This document shows, piece by piece, positions 25,711 to 32,821 of a DNA stretch of 64,000 bases. Numbering within the stretch: the stretch's first letter is position 1; each line of letters starts with the position of its first letter. A program made the translations under genes and the position numbers. Origin of the DNA: Streptomyces echinatus (GTDB taxonomy: Bacteria > Actinomycetota > Actinomycetes > Streptomycetales > Streptomycetaceae); contig NZ_JACHJK010000004.1 in the NCBI RefSeq assembly GCF_014203595.1, positions 496,001-560,000 of the forward strand, given 5' to 3'. The notes beneath the pieces are model-generated. The model was given only the letters and a program-made list of their open reading frames with translations. It did not search any database and had not been told where the DNA came from.

Positions 25711-25784
25711 GCGTCAAGCGAACCAGACGCCGACGGCAATTGGCGAACCCCGTCCCCGGCCTGTGGACAACTCACGATCAGGGC

Positions 25785-25877
25785 ATGACAGACGGACGGC
25801 GGCCGATGCAGAACATGACGAGCGGCTCATTGCGGACGTCAGGAAGCTGCCGGGCGCACTACGCTCGGTGCACATGA
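25785..25877 (+). other. Possible 30-codon leader peptide overlapping the metB start
   Basis: ATG 25785 opens a frame ending in SCRAHYARCT, with two Cys codons in the last nine. Its stop TGA (25875-25877) overlaps the metB ATG (25874-25876) as ATGA. Cysteine-rich leaders regulate sulphur genes in some actinobacteria. Against this, codon third positions are not strongly G/C-biased, and a -10-like TACGCT at 25860-25865 would give a leaderless metB transcript. Confidence 0.3.
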
Positions 25878-27028
25878 GCGACAGGCATATCAGCGAACAC
25901 TTCGAGACCCTCGCGATCCACGCGGGCAACACCGCGGATCCCCTCACCGGCGCGGTCGTCCCGCCGATCTACCAGGTCTCGACCTATAAGCAGGACGGCG
26001 TCGGAGGGCTGCGCGGCGGCTACGAGTACAGCCGCAGTGCCAACCCGACCCGTACCGCCCTGGAGGAGAACCTCGCCGCGCTGGAGGGCGGCCGTCGCGG
26101 CCTCGCCTTCGCGTCCGGTCTCGCGGCCGAGGACACACTGCTGCGTACGCTGCTCACCCCCGGCGACCACGTGGTGATCCCGAACGACGCCTACGGCGGC
26201 ACCTTCCGGCTCTTCGCCAAGGTGGCCACCCGCTGGGGGGTCGAGTGGTCGGTCGCCGACACCAGCGACCCGGCCGCCGTCCGGGCCGCGATCACCCCGA
26301 AGACCAAGGCCGTCTGGGTGGAGACGCCTTCCAACCCGCTGCTCGGCATCACCGACATCGCCGCCGTCGCGCAGGTCGCCCACGAGGCGGGCGCCAAGCT
26401 CGTGGTCGACAACACCTTCGCCACGCCCTACCTGCAGCAGCCGCTGTCGCTCGGCGCGGACGTCGTCCTCCACTCGCTGACCAAGTACATGGGCGGCCAC
26501 TCGGACGTCGTCGGCGGCGCGCTGATCGTCAGCGACCAGGCTCTCGGCGAGGAACTGGCGTACCACCAGAACGCGATGGGCGCCGTCGCCGGCCCCTTCG
26601 ACTCCTGGCTGGTGCTGCGCGGCACCAAGACCCTCGCGGTGCGCATGGACCGGCACAGCGAGAACGCCACGAAGATCGCCGACATGCTGACCCGGCACGC
26701 GCGCGTGACCAGCGTGTGCTACCCGGGGCTGCCCGACCACCCCGGCCACGACGTCGCCGTCAAGCAGATGAGGGCGTTCGGCGGCATGGTGTCGTTCCGC
26801 GTCGAGGGCGGCGAGGAGGCCGCGATCGAGGTGTGCAACCGCGCCAAGATCTTCACTCTCGGCGAGTCCCTCGGCGGTGTCGAGTCCCTCATCGAGCACC
26901 CCGGCCGGATGACGCACGCCTCCGTCGCGGGCTCCCTGCTGGAGGTCCCGTCCGACCTGGTGCGCCTGTCGGTCGGCATCGAGAACGTCGACGACCTGCT
27001 GGAGGACCTCAAGCAGGCCCTCGGCTGA
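25874..27028 (+). CDS. metB: Cystathionine gamma-synthase / gamma-lyase (PLP-dependent)
   Basis: A 384-residue Cys/Met-metabolism PLP enzyme. It condenses acyl-homoserine with cysteine to cystathionine, or acts in the reverse cleavage for cysteine supply; sequence alone does not separate the two. Key features are YEYSRSANPTR (residues 50-60, binding the cofactor phosphate of the neighbouring subunit), VVDNTFATPYLQQPL, the Schiff-base Lys204 in HSLTKYMGGHSD, and the C-terminal SLGGVESLIEHPGRMTHAS. The start ATG 25874 fits the family. It is convergent with the small membrane-protein operon and divergent from the 372-aa membrane protein. Confidence 0.93.
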   Translation: MSDRHISEHFETLAIHAGNTADPLTGAVVPPIYQVSTYKQDGVGGLRGGYEYSRSANPTRTALEENLAALEGGRRGLAFASGLAAEDTLLRTLLTPGDHVVIPNDAYGGTFRLFAKVATRWGVEWSVADTSDPAAVRAAITPKTKAVWVETPSNPLLGITDIAAVAQVAHEAGAKLVVDNTFATPYLQQPLSLGADVVLHSLTKYMGGHSDVVGGALIVSDQALGEELAYHQNAMGAVAGPFDSWLVLRGTKTLAVRMDRHSENATKIADMLTRHARVTSVCYPGLPDHPGHDVAVKQMRAFGGMVSFRVEGGEEAAIEVCNRAKIFTLGESLGGVESLIEHPGRMTHASVAGSLLEVPSDLVRLSVGIENVDDLLEDLKQALG

Positions 27029-27041
27029 CAGCCGGCCGTAC

Positions 27042-27290
27042 TCACCAGCCGGTGATCGGTGGAGTCGTCTGCGAGGGCGGCTCCACCCACGGCCGCGCCT
27101 CGGCCGCCCACACGGCGAACGCGACGGCCGCCAGGCACGCCAGCAGCCACAGCACCCGGCGCAGGAGCAGCCGCTGCCGCAGCAGCCGGTCCCCGCGGCG
27201 CACCGCGTCGCCGCACAGCTCGGGAGGCACCGGTGCCACGGCCCCCTCCATGATCCGCCGTACCGCGGCCTCCCGCTCGCCCCGCTTCAC
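27042..27290 (-). CDS. Small membrane protein, third gene of a sigma-like operon
   Basis: An 82-residue protein with a basic N-terminus (KRGEREAAVRRIMEGA), the segment PVPPELCGDAVRRGDRLL, one transmembrane helix (about residues 46-64) and a short Pro/Thr-rich exterior ending PPITGW. The start GTG at 27290 overlaps the TGA of the preceding 56-aa gene as GTGA. A second GTG at 27293 is possible. Its place behind a sigma-like factor suggests a membrane-bound partner, perhaps an anti-sigma-type or coupling protein, but it lacks a ZAS zinc motif. Confidence 0.65.
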   Translation of the reverse strand: MKRGEREAAVRRIMEGAVAPVPPELCGDAVRRGDRLLRQRLLLRRVLWLLACLAAVAFAVWAAEARPWVEPPSQTTPPITGW

Positions 27291-27457
27291 CACGGCCGCC
27301 CGGTTCTGCCCTCGCCCGCCCGGCCGGCGGCGCCGGTGCCGCACCGCCCGCGCGCGGGTGGTGCCACCGGGCGGGGCGACGGGGTCGTTCCGCCGGTTCG
27401 CCGGTCGCCGGAGCTGCCCTCGCGGGGCGGCGGGGCGGGTGCGTCGGCGCGCCTCAT
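27287..27457 (-). CDS. 56-residue Pro/Arg/Gly-rich protein linking two genes by 4-base overlaps
   Basis: The frame starts at ATG 27457, overlapping the stop of the sigma-like gene as ATGA. It ends at TGA 27287-27289, overlapping the GTG of the membrane-protein gene as GTGA. Codon third positions are nearly all G or C. The product (MRRADAPAPPPREGSSGD..., ending GRTGRPW) has no recognisable fold. Double end-overlaps of this kind are strong evidence for translation even if the peptide itself is only a coupling device. Confidence 0.5.
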   Translation of the reverse strand: MRRADAPAPPPREGSSGDRRTGGTTPSPRPVAPPARGRCGTGAAGRAGEGRTGRPW

Positions 27458-27957
27458 GAGGGCGCCACCCTTCTGCCGACCGGACGGGGCGGCGTCTGCC
27501 GGGCGGGGTGCAGCACGGTGGCCGTCGCCCGGTCGCAGAGGGTGTGGACACGTTCCGCGGGCAGGCCGAGCAGGGCCGCCGCCTGTTCCTCGGCCACCCC
27601 CTCGTACAGCCGCAGTACGAGGACCAGCCGTTCCCGCGGCGTGAGCGCGGCCAGCGGGCTGCGCGGATCCGGCCGGGCACGGCCGAAGGCGCCGTACCGG
27701 TGCCAGGTGCTGCGCGCGAAGCGGGTGGCGAGGAACTGGCGGGCGCAGTCGTACGGGTCCTCGCCGCGCAGCCGGTCCCAGCGCGCGTAGGTATGGGCGA
27801 GCGCGAGCGTCAGCAGGCGCCGCGCGCGCGGGTTGGCGTCCGGTGCCTCCGCGGTGAGCAGGGTGGCCGCGTGCAGCAGGCGCCCGGCCGCGCCCGCGAC
27901 GAACGCCTCGAACTCCCGGGCCCGGCGGGCACCGCGGGCCGACTGCCGATCACGCAC
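27454..27957 (-). CDS. Sigma-70-like (ECF/SigE-type) regulatory protein
   Basis: A 167-residue protein starting at GTG 27957. The N-half (REFEAFVAGAAGRLLHAATL, then RRLLTLALAHTYARWDRL) resembles sigma region 2. The C-half (LAALTPRERLVLVLRLYEGV, then AEEQAAALLGLPAERV) is a sigma region 4 helix-turn-helix. It belongs with small actinobacterial ECF-like factors. The region 2 part is diverged, so promoter-opening ability is uncertain. It heads the compact operon with the 56-aa and 82-aa genes and lies behind a promoter-like region with direct repeats (27982-28032). Confidence 0.75.
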   Translation of the reverse strand: MRDRQSARGARRAREFEAFVAGAAGRLLHAATLLTAEAPDANPRARRLLTLALAHTYARWDRLRGEDPYDCARQFLATRFARSTWHRYGAFGRARPDPRSPLAALTPRERLVLVLRLYEGVAEEQAAALLGLPAERVHTLCDRATATVLHPARQTPPRPVGRRVAPS

Positions 27958-27981
27958 CGCGCCTCCCCCCCGACGGGGCCG

Positions 27982-28056
27982 TGTCCGGACCCGGTCTCAG
28001 ACGGGGTCCTGTCCGGACCCGGTCTCATATGAGGCCAGCGGCGGGCCCGGGGTCAA
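27982..28056 (-). promoter_or_regulatory. Promoter and direct repeats upstream of the sigma-like operon
   Basis: TGTCCGGACCCGGTCTCA occurs at 27982-27999 and 28010-28027 (28-base period). The second copy runs into the palindrome CTCATATGAG. On the minus strand TTGACC (28051-28056) is about 18-19 bases from CATATG, a reasonable promoter. The repeats lie downstream of it and may bind a regulator, perhaps the sigma-like protein's own circuit or the adjacent MarR. Confidence 0.45.
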
Positions 28057-28087
28057 GACTCCGGACCTCTCCCGTGCGGTGCGTGAC

Positions 28088-28612
28088 TCAGGAGGCCGGC
28101 GGCTGCTCCGTCGCCGGAACGCCCTGCACCGACATCCGCGCCGAGAGCGCGTGGTTGAAGCGGGTGAGGAGCGTGCAGAACTGTTCGCGCTCCTCCGGCG
28201 CCCAGTCGTGTGTCAGCTCCGCCATGAGCTGACGCCGGGAGGAGCGCACCTCTTCCAGCCGGGCGGCACCGCGCGGCGACAGCTGGAGGACCACGGCCCG
28301 CCCGTCCTCCGGGTGCGAGGTGCGCTTGACCAGCCCGGTGTCGACCAGCGGAGCCACCTGACGGGTGACCGTGGAGGAGTCGATGCCCATGCTCGCGGCG
28401 AGTGCCTTGACGCCCATCGGGCCTTCGTTGTCGAGGCGGTTGAGCAGCAGGTAGGCGGCACGGTCCATGGAGTTGCGCACCTGGCCGACACCGCCGAGCC
28501 GCGTCTGTTCGGCACGGCGGGCGAACACCGCGACCTCGTGCTGGAGGGTGTCGAGAAGACCGGGGTCACCGACGGTCGTCATGTCCATCGACATTTCAGG
28601 TGTTGTGGGCAT
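28088..28612 (-). CDS. MarR-family transcriptional regulator
   Basis: A 174-residue winged-helix regulator: LLLNRLDNEGPMGVKALAAS leads into MGIDSSTVTRQVAPLVDTGL (the recognition helix) and the wing RTSHPEDGRAVVLQLSPRG. Helices for dimerisation lie at both ends. It starts at ATG 28612, divergent from the threonine dehydratase gene (144 bases between). A related MarR class controls catabolic or efflux genes. A target inside this window is not evident, although ilvA or its own gene are candidates. Confidence 0.92.
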   Translation of the reverse strand: MPTTPEMSMDMTTVGDPGLLDTLQHEVAVFARRAEQTRLGGVGQVRNSMDRAAYLLLNRLDNEGPMGVKALAASMGIDSSTVTRQVAPLVDTGLVKRTSHPEDGRAVVLQLSPRGAARLEEVRSSRRQLMAELTHDWAPEEREQFCTLLTRFNHALSARMSVQGVPATEQPPAS

Positions 28613-28756
28613 GGCCGGAGGCTCGCTTCATGAAGGGCTGCTGGGTTGGGGGACAGGGTACGCGGCCCGGCGCCGGGCCGTACCGGCGCTGCGCAAACCG
28701 GTCTCGCTGCTTGGTCACACCCGTCGTGCGCAAACGTGAACTGCGATGCTGGAGGC

Positions 28757-29986
28757 ATGAGCTACCGCACGGCCGACTCCTTGCGTTCCGTCACCCTCGA
28801 CGACGTGCGCGGCGCCCAGAAGATGCTCTCGGGCGTTGCACGGGTGACGGCGATGGAGGGCAGCCGGTACCTCTCCCAGCTGGTCGGCGCACCGGTGCAC
28901 CTGAAGTGCGAGAACCTGCAGCGGACCGGTTCGTTCAAGCTGCGCGGCGCCTATGTGCGGATCTCCGGGCTGCTGCCGGAGGAGCGGGCGGCCGGAGTGG
29001 TGGCCGCGAGCGCGGGCAACCACGCGCAGGGGGTGGCGCTGGCCTCCTCGCTGCTCGGCGTGCACTCCACGGTGTTCATGCCCAAGGGCGCGCCGCTGCC
29101 GAAGATCAGCGCGACCCGGGAGTACGGCGCCGAGGTGCGTCTGCACGGCCAGGTGGTCGACGAGACGCTGGCCGCCGCCCAGGAGTACGCGGCCGAGACC
29201 GGTGCCGTGTTCATCCACCCCTTCGACCACCCGGACGTGATCGCCGGCCAGGGCACGGTCGGCCTGGAGATCCTGGAGCAGTGCCCGGAGGTGCGCACGG
29301 TCGTCGTCGGCATGGGCGGCGGCGGACTCGCGGCCGGCATCGCGGTGGCGGTGAAGGCGATCCACCCCGACGTCCGGATCGTCGGCGTACAGGCGGAGGG
29401 CGCCGCCTGCTACCCGCCCTCGCTGGCCGCCGGGCACCCGGTGTCGCTGCGGAACCCGGCGACGATGGCCGACGGCATCAAGGTGGGGCGGCCGGGCGTG
29501 GTGCCGTTCGGGATCGTCGGTGAGCTGGTCGACGAGGTGCGTACGGTCAGCGAGGACCAGCTGTCGGCCGCGCTGCTGCTCTGCCTGGAGCGGGCCAAGC
29601 TGGTCGTGGAGCCGGCCGGGGCGAGCCCGGTCGCCGCGCTGCTGGCCGCGCCGGACGCCTTCGAGGGCCCGGTCGTCGCGGTCCTCTCCGGCGGCAACGT
29701 CGACCCGGTGCTGATGCAGCGCGTGCTGCGGCACGGCATGGCCGCGCAGGGCCGCTACCTGGCCGTACGGCTGCGGCTGACGGACCGGCCGGGTGCGCTC
29801 GCCACGCTCCTCGGGGTGCTGTCGGCGGTCGACGCCAACGTCCTCGACGTGAGCCATGTCCGCACCGATCCCCGGCTCGGGCTCACCGAGGCCGAGGTGG
29901 AGCTGCACCTGGAGACGAAGGGGCCGGTGCACTGCGTCGAGGTCGGCCGGGCCCTGCGGGACGCCGGCTACACGGTCATCGACTGA
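28757..29986 (+). CDS. ilvA: Threonine dehydratase with C-terminal ACT domain
   Basis: Deaminates L-threonine (and serine) to 2-oxobutyrate. The 409-residue protein has the PLP lysine Lys61 in RTGSFKLRGAY, the phosphate-binding GMGGGGLAAG, AGNHAQGVALA, and LSGGNVDPVLM. An ACT-type regulatory domain occupies about residues 333-409 (YLAVRLRLTDRPGALATLLG). With one ACT domain and this length it resembles the TdcB/ilvA intermediate type. A biosynthetic role (isoleucine, or 2-oxobutyrate for precursor supply) versus a catabolic one is not settled by sequence. ATG 28757 follows GGAGG. Confidence 0.93.
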   Translation: MSYRTADSLRSVTLDDVRGAQKMLSGVARVTAMEGSRYLSQLVGAPVHLKCENLQRTGSFKLRGAYVRISGLLPEERAAGVVAASAGNHAQGVALASSLLGVHSTVFMPKGAPLPKISATREYGAEVRLHGQVVDETLAAAQEYAAETGAVFIHPFDHPDVIAGQGTVGLEILEQCPEVRTVVVGMGGGGLAAGIAVAVKAIHPDVRIVGVQAEGAACYPPSLAAGHPVSLRNPATMADGIKVGRPGVVPFGIVGELVDEVRTVSEDQLSAALLLCLERAKLVVEPAGASPVAALLAAPDAFEGPVVAVLSGGNVDPVLMQRVLRHGMAAQGRYLAVRLRLTDRPGALATLLGVLSAVDANVLDVSHVRTDPRLGLTEAEVELHLETKGPVHCVEVGRALRDAGYTVID

Positions 29987-30038
29987 CCCTGGGCCCCACC
30001 GCCCCCCGGAGCACGCTGTCGGCACCCGTTCGAGTGAG

Positions 30039-30066
30039 ATGTATTGAGAGACGCGATACATCGCGT
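30039..30066. promoter_or_regulatory. Overlapping dyads upstream of a 28-aa protein gene
   Basis: ACGCGAT-ac-ATCGCGT (30051-30066) is a perfect 7-base-arm palindrome. It overlaps a second repeat, ATGTAT (30039-30044) with ATACAT (30056-30061). The AT-containing core stands out from its surroundings and looks like a PadR/GntR-type operator. It is followed by a degenerate hexamer tract (GTATCC/GTATCT-like, about 30107-30135). The rest of the 274-base gap between ilvA and the small gene shows no confident coding. Confidence 0.45.
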
Positions 30067-30260
30067 TATGGTTTTCCTGTGCGACAGACCGCCCGTCCGC
30101 CGCGTACCTGTATCCGTATCTGTATGCGTATCCGTGTTCGCGTTCGGGTCCGTGAGAGCGAGGGGCGCGGGTGCGGCAAAGACGGGCGGCGGCGGGCGCG
30201 CGGACCTAGCCTTTTGCGGGAAATCCCCGCACCGACATCCCCGATGACGTGGAGACAGAC

Positions 30261-30347
30261 ATGTCAGGCGCGTTGATCTACTCGGTCCTGATCATCGTGG
30301 TCTTCCGCACCCTCGCGGTGCGCAAGTACCGCTCGGCGACCGCCTGA
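30261..30347 (+). CDS. 28-residue single-pass membrane micro-protein
   Basis: ATG 30261, preceded by GGAGACAG, opens a frame encoding one hydrophobic helix (GALIYSVLIIVVFRTLAV) and a basic tail RKYRSATA, ending at 30347. Codons are G/C-ending. The greA-side hairpin at 30392-30423 would terminate its transcript. Predicted to sit in the membrane with the basic tail inside. Function unknown. Such short membrane proteins are usually missed by gene callers. Confidence 0.5.
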   Translation: MSGALIYSVLIIVVFRTLAVRKYRSATA

Positions 30348-30391
30348 CGCCCGGATCTCCCGCCCGCGCGACGGTCTCCTGGGACGACAAA

Positions 30392-30423
30392 GCCCCCGGC
30401 GGCCCTCAGGGGCCGCAGGGGGC
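30392..30423. terminator. Bidirectional terminator between the micro-protein gene and greA
   Basis: GCCCCC...GGGGGC outer stem (30392-30397 with 30418-30423) and an inner CGGCC/GGCCG stem. It is flanked by AAAG on the left, so the minus-strand (greA) transcript ends in CUUU. Confidence 0.7.
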
Positions 30424-30445
30424 GGGGAAGCGAACCGGGGAAGGA

Positions 30446-30946
30446 TCAGCCCACGTAGGGCTCGGCCTTCAGGATCCGCACAGAGGCCTTCTTGCCGTTC
30501 GGCAGCTCGTACTCCGCGTCCTCGCCGACCTTGTGGCCGGTGACGCCGGCGCCGAGCGGGGACTGCGGCGAGTACGTCTCGATGTCGGCGCTCGCGTACT
30601 CGCGCGAGGCGAGCAGGAACGTCAGCGTGTCGTCCTCGTCACCGTCGAAGGCGATCGTGACGACCATGCCCGGCGCGACGGCACCGTCCGCGGAGGCCGG
30701 AGCTTCGCCCACCTGGGCGTTCTCCAGCAGCTGGGTCAGCTGGCGCACACGCAGCTCCTGCTTTCCCTGCTCCTCCTTGGCCGCGTGGTACCCGCCGTTC
30801 TCGCGCAGGTCGCCCTCCTCACGCGCGGCCGCGATCTTGGCGGCGATCTCCGTGCGCGCAGGACCAGTAAGGTACGCAAGCTCGTCCCTGAGCTTGTTGT
30901 ACGCCTCCTGGGTCAGCCAGGTGACGTTCTCGCTGGTCTGGGTCAC
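30446..30946 (-). CDS. greA: Transcription elongation factor GreA
   Basis: Rescues backtracked RNA polymerase by stimulating transcript cleavage through its secondary channel. The 166-residue protein has the N-terminal coiled coil WLTQEAYNKLRDELAYLTGP. The acidic tip AAAREEGDLRENGGYHAAKE follows (the DLRENGGYH loop carries the catalytic acidic residues). The C-terminal FKBP-like domain contains SPLGAGVTGHKVGEDAEYEL. I chose GTG 30946 behind GAGGAGCACC; an upstream ATG at 30982 would add 12 residues before the conserved start. Confidence 0.95.
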   Translation of the reverse strand: MTQTSENVTWLTQEAYNKLRDELAYLTGPARTEIAAKIAAAREEGDLRENGGYHAAKEEQGKQELRVRQLTQLLENAQVGEAPASADGAVAPGMVVTIAFDGDEDDTLTFLLASREYASADIETYSPQSPLGAGVTGHKVGEDAEYELPNGKKASVRILKAEPYVG

Positions 30947-31136
30947 AGGGTGCTCCTCGTCGGTACTGGGAATACAAAGCATCGCCCTACCCAGAAGAAT
31001 GTTCCCTCTCGGGTGGGCGAAACCACGAGCCTAACAATTCACGGGCGGAAGGGGGAGGACATAAGCCACGGGAATCACATCAACGCAGGTCGGAGCCTAC
31101 GCATTCCGGGCGGACGCGGGGAGTGTCCGCCGGCCG

Positions 31137-31535
31137 TCAGCCGGTGTGGCAGCCCAGCAGCTGCGCGGTCGTGCCCCGCGCGGTCGTACGGAGCGTGACG
31201 ACCCGGTCGATCCGCGTGGCCGAGCCCGTGAAACGGAAGTCGGCCCGGCCCACCTCGGCGCCGTCGGAGGACTGGGAGCGCAGGGTGCAGTAGCCGGAGG
31301 CGCCGGAGTCCTTGTGGACCTCCAGATGGACCTCGACCGCGTCGTCCGACGCCTTGAAGGCGATGACCTGGGCGCTGATCTCGTTCTCGGCGACATAGTG
31401 GTAGGCGAAGTAGCCGATCCCGGCGAGCAGTGCCGCGCCCAGCACGGAGCCGGCGATCTTGAGCTTGCGGTCGGCGCGCTCGTCCGAGGGGCGGCCGTAG
31501 CGGCCCTCGGGCAGCCGCGTGCTCGCGGTACTCAT
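31137..31535 (-). CDS. DUF4307 membrane protein
   Basis: A 132-residue protein with a cytoplasmic N-terminus (PEGRYGRPSDERADRKLK), one transmembrane helix (about residues 27-46) and an exported beta-rich domain. Two cysteines, in GYCTLRSQ and LLGCHTG, are likely joined outside the cell. This matches DUF4307, found in actinobacteria next to the mycothiol S-conjugate amidase gene, here divergent from it. Function is unknown. Proximity to mca suggests a connection with detoxification or thiol redox at the membrane. Confidence 0.85.
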   Translation of the reverse strand: MSTASTRLPEGRYGRPSDERADRKLKIAGSVLGAALLAGIGYFAYHYVAENEISAQVIAFKASDDAVEVHLEVHKDSGASGYCTLRSQSSDGAEVGRADFRFTGSATRIDRVVTLRTTARGTTAQLLGCHTG

Positions 31536-31689
31536 GATCGTCCTCTCCGCGGAATTATTCGCCCCCCGATTCGGTCACTATAGAAGCCCCCGCCCGCCGT
31601 TCGACCGCCACCCCTCAACGACGTCCCTCCGGGACGGCATCATTGAATGCCCCATCAACCCGGGGCGCCGACTTACCGAGGATTGAGTC

Positions 31690-32571
31690 TTGACTGACCA
31701 GTTGCGACTGATGGCCGTTCACGCGCACCCCGACGACGAGTCGAGCAAGGGCGCGGCCACCATGGCCAAGTACGTGTCCGAGGGGGTGGACGTGCTGGTG
31801 GTGACCTGCACCGGCGGAGAGCGTGGGTCCATCCTCAATCCCAAGCTGCAGGGCGACGCGTACATCGAGGAGCACATCCACGAGGTACGCAAGAAGGAGA
31901 TGGACGAGGCCCGCGAGATCCTCGGCGTCGAGCAGGAGTGGCTCGGCTTCGTCGACTCCGGCCTGCCGGAGGGCGACCCGCTGCCGCCGCTGCCCGAGGG
32001 CTGCTTCGCCCTGGAGGACGTCGACAAGGCGGCCGGTGAGCTGGTGCGCAAGATCCGCTCCTTCCGCCCGCAGGTGATCACCACCTACGACGAGAACGGC
32101 GGCTACCCCCACCCCGACCACATCATGACCCACAAGATCTCCATGGTGGCGTTCGAGGGCGCGGCGGACACCGAGAAGTACCCGGAGGCCGAGTTCGGGC
32201 CCGCCTACCAGCCGCGGAAGCTCTACTACAACCAGGGCTTCAACCGCCCCCGCACCGAGGCGCTGCACCAGGCCATGCTCGACCGCGGCCTGGAGTCCCC
32301 GTACGGGGACTGGCTCAAGCGGTGGGACGAGATGGTGCGCTCGGAGCGCACGCTGACCACCCACGTCCCCTGCGCGGACTTCTTCGAGATCCGCGACAAG
32401 GCGCTGATCGCCCACGCCACGCAGATCGACCCGGACGGCGGCTGGTTCAAGGTGCCGCTGGAGCTGCAGAGGGAGGTCTGGCCGACCGAGGAGTACGAGC
32501 TGGCGAAGTCCCTCGTCGATACGTCCATCCCCGAGGACGACCTCTTCGCGGGCATCCGGGACAATGCCTGA
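31690..32571 (+). CDS. mca: Mycothiol S-conjugate amidase
   Basis: Cleaves mycothiol S-conjugates of electrophiles, releasing a mercapturic acid for export, a key detoxification step in actinobacteria. The 293-residue PIG-L/LmbE-fold protein starts at TTG 31690. The zinc site is built from AHPDDE (His13, Asp16) and HPDHIMTHK (His144). GGERGSILNPKLQGD and the long Mca-specific C-terminal part (YYNQGFNRPRTEALHQAMLD) separate it from the deacetylase MshB. It overlaps or abuts a small membrane-protein gene downstream. Confidence 0.95.
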   Translation: MTDQLRLMAVHAHPDDESSKGAATMAKYVSEGVDVLVVTCTGGERGSILNPKLQGDAYIEEHIHEVRKKEMDEAREILGVEQEWLGFVDSGLPEGDPLPPLPEGCFALEDVDKAAGELVRKIRSFRPQVITTYDENGGYPHPDHIMTHKISMVAFEGAADTEKYPEAEFGPAYQPRKLYYNQGFNRPRTEALHQAMLDRGLESPYGDWLKRWDEMVRSERTLTTHVPCADFFEIRDKALIAHATQIDPDGGWFKVPLELQREVWPTEEYELAKSLVDTSIPEDDLFAGIRDNA

Positions 32572-32572
32572 C

Positions 32573-32812
32573 ATGAGCGCAAGCGTGAGCCTGGCAGTGA
32601 CGCATCTCGTCCCCCTCGCCGAAGAGGTGGACAAGAACAAGGTCACCCCCGGTGTCCTCGGCTTCATCGTCTTCGCGGTGATGGCCCTGGCCGTGTGGGG
32701 TCTGATGAAGTCGATGAGCAAGCACATGCAGAAGGTCGACTTCAAGGAGTCCCCGGACGCCGAGGGGGAGCCGGCCGGCAAGAAGGCCGACTCCACGGCA
32801 CAGGGGGGCTGA
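32573..32812 (+). CDS. Small single-pass membrane protein downstream of mca
   Basis: A 79-residue protein with an N-terminal hydrophilic part (LAEEVDKNKVTPG), one transmembrane helix (about residues 27-44, GVLGFIVFAVMALAVWGLM) and a Lys/Glu/Gly tail. The start may be ATG 32573 or ATG 32564, the latter inside the last codons of mca. Either way the two genes are translationally coupled. Conserved behind mca in Streptomyces as I recall. No function known to me. Confidence 0.75.
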   Translation: MSASVSLAVTHLVPLAEEVDKNKVTPGVLGFIVFAVMALAVWGLMKSMSKHMQKVDFKESPDAEGEPAGKKADSTAQGG

Positions 32813-32821
32813 CGCCCAAGG

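Noticed and set aside
30044..30247. Basic Arg/Val-rich frame across the hexamer tract after ilvA
   Set aside because: The product only reflects the GTATCC/GTGTTC-type hexamers and has no ribosome binding site or family similarity.
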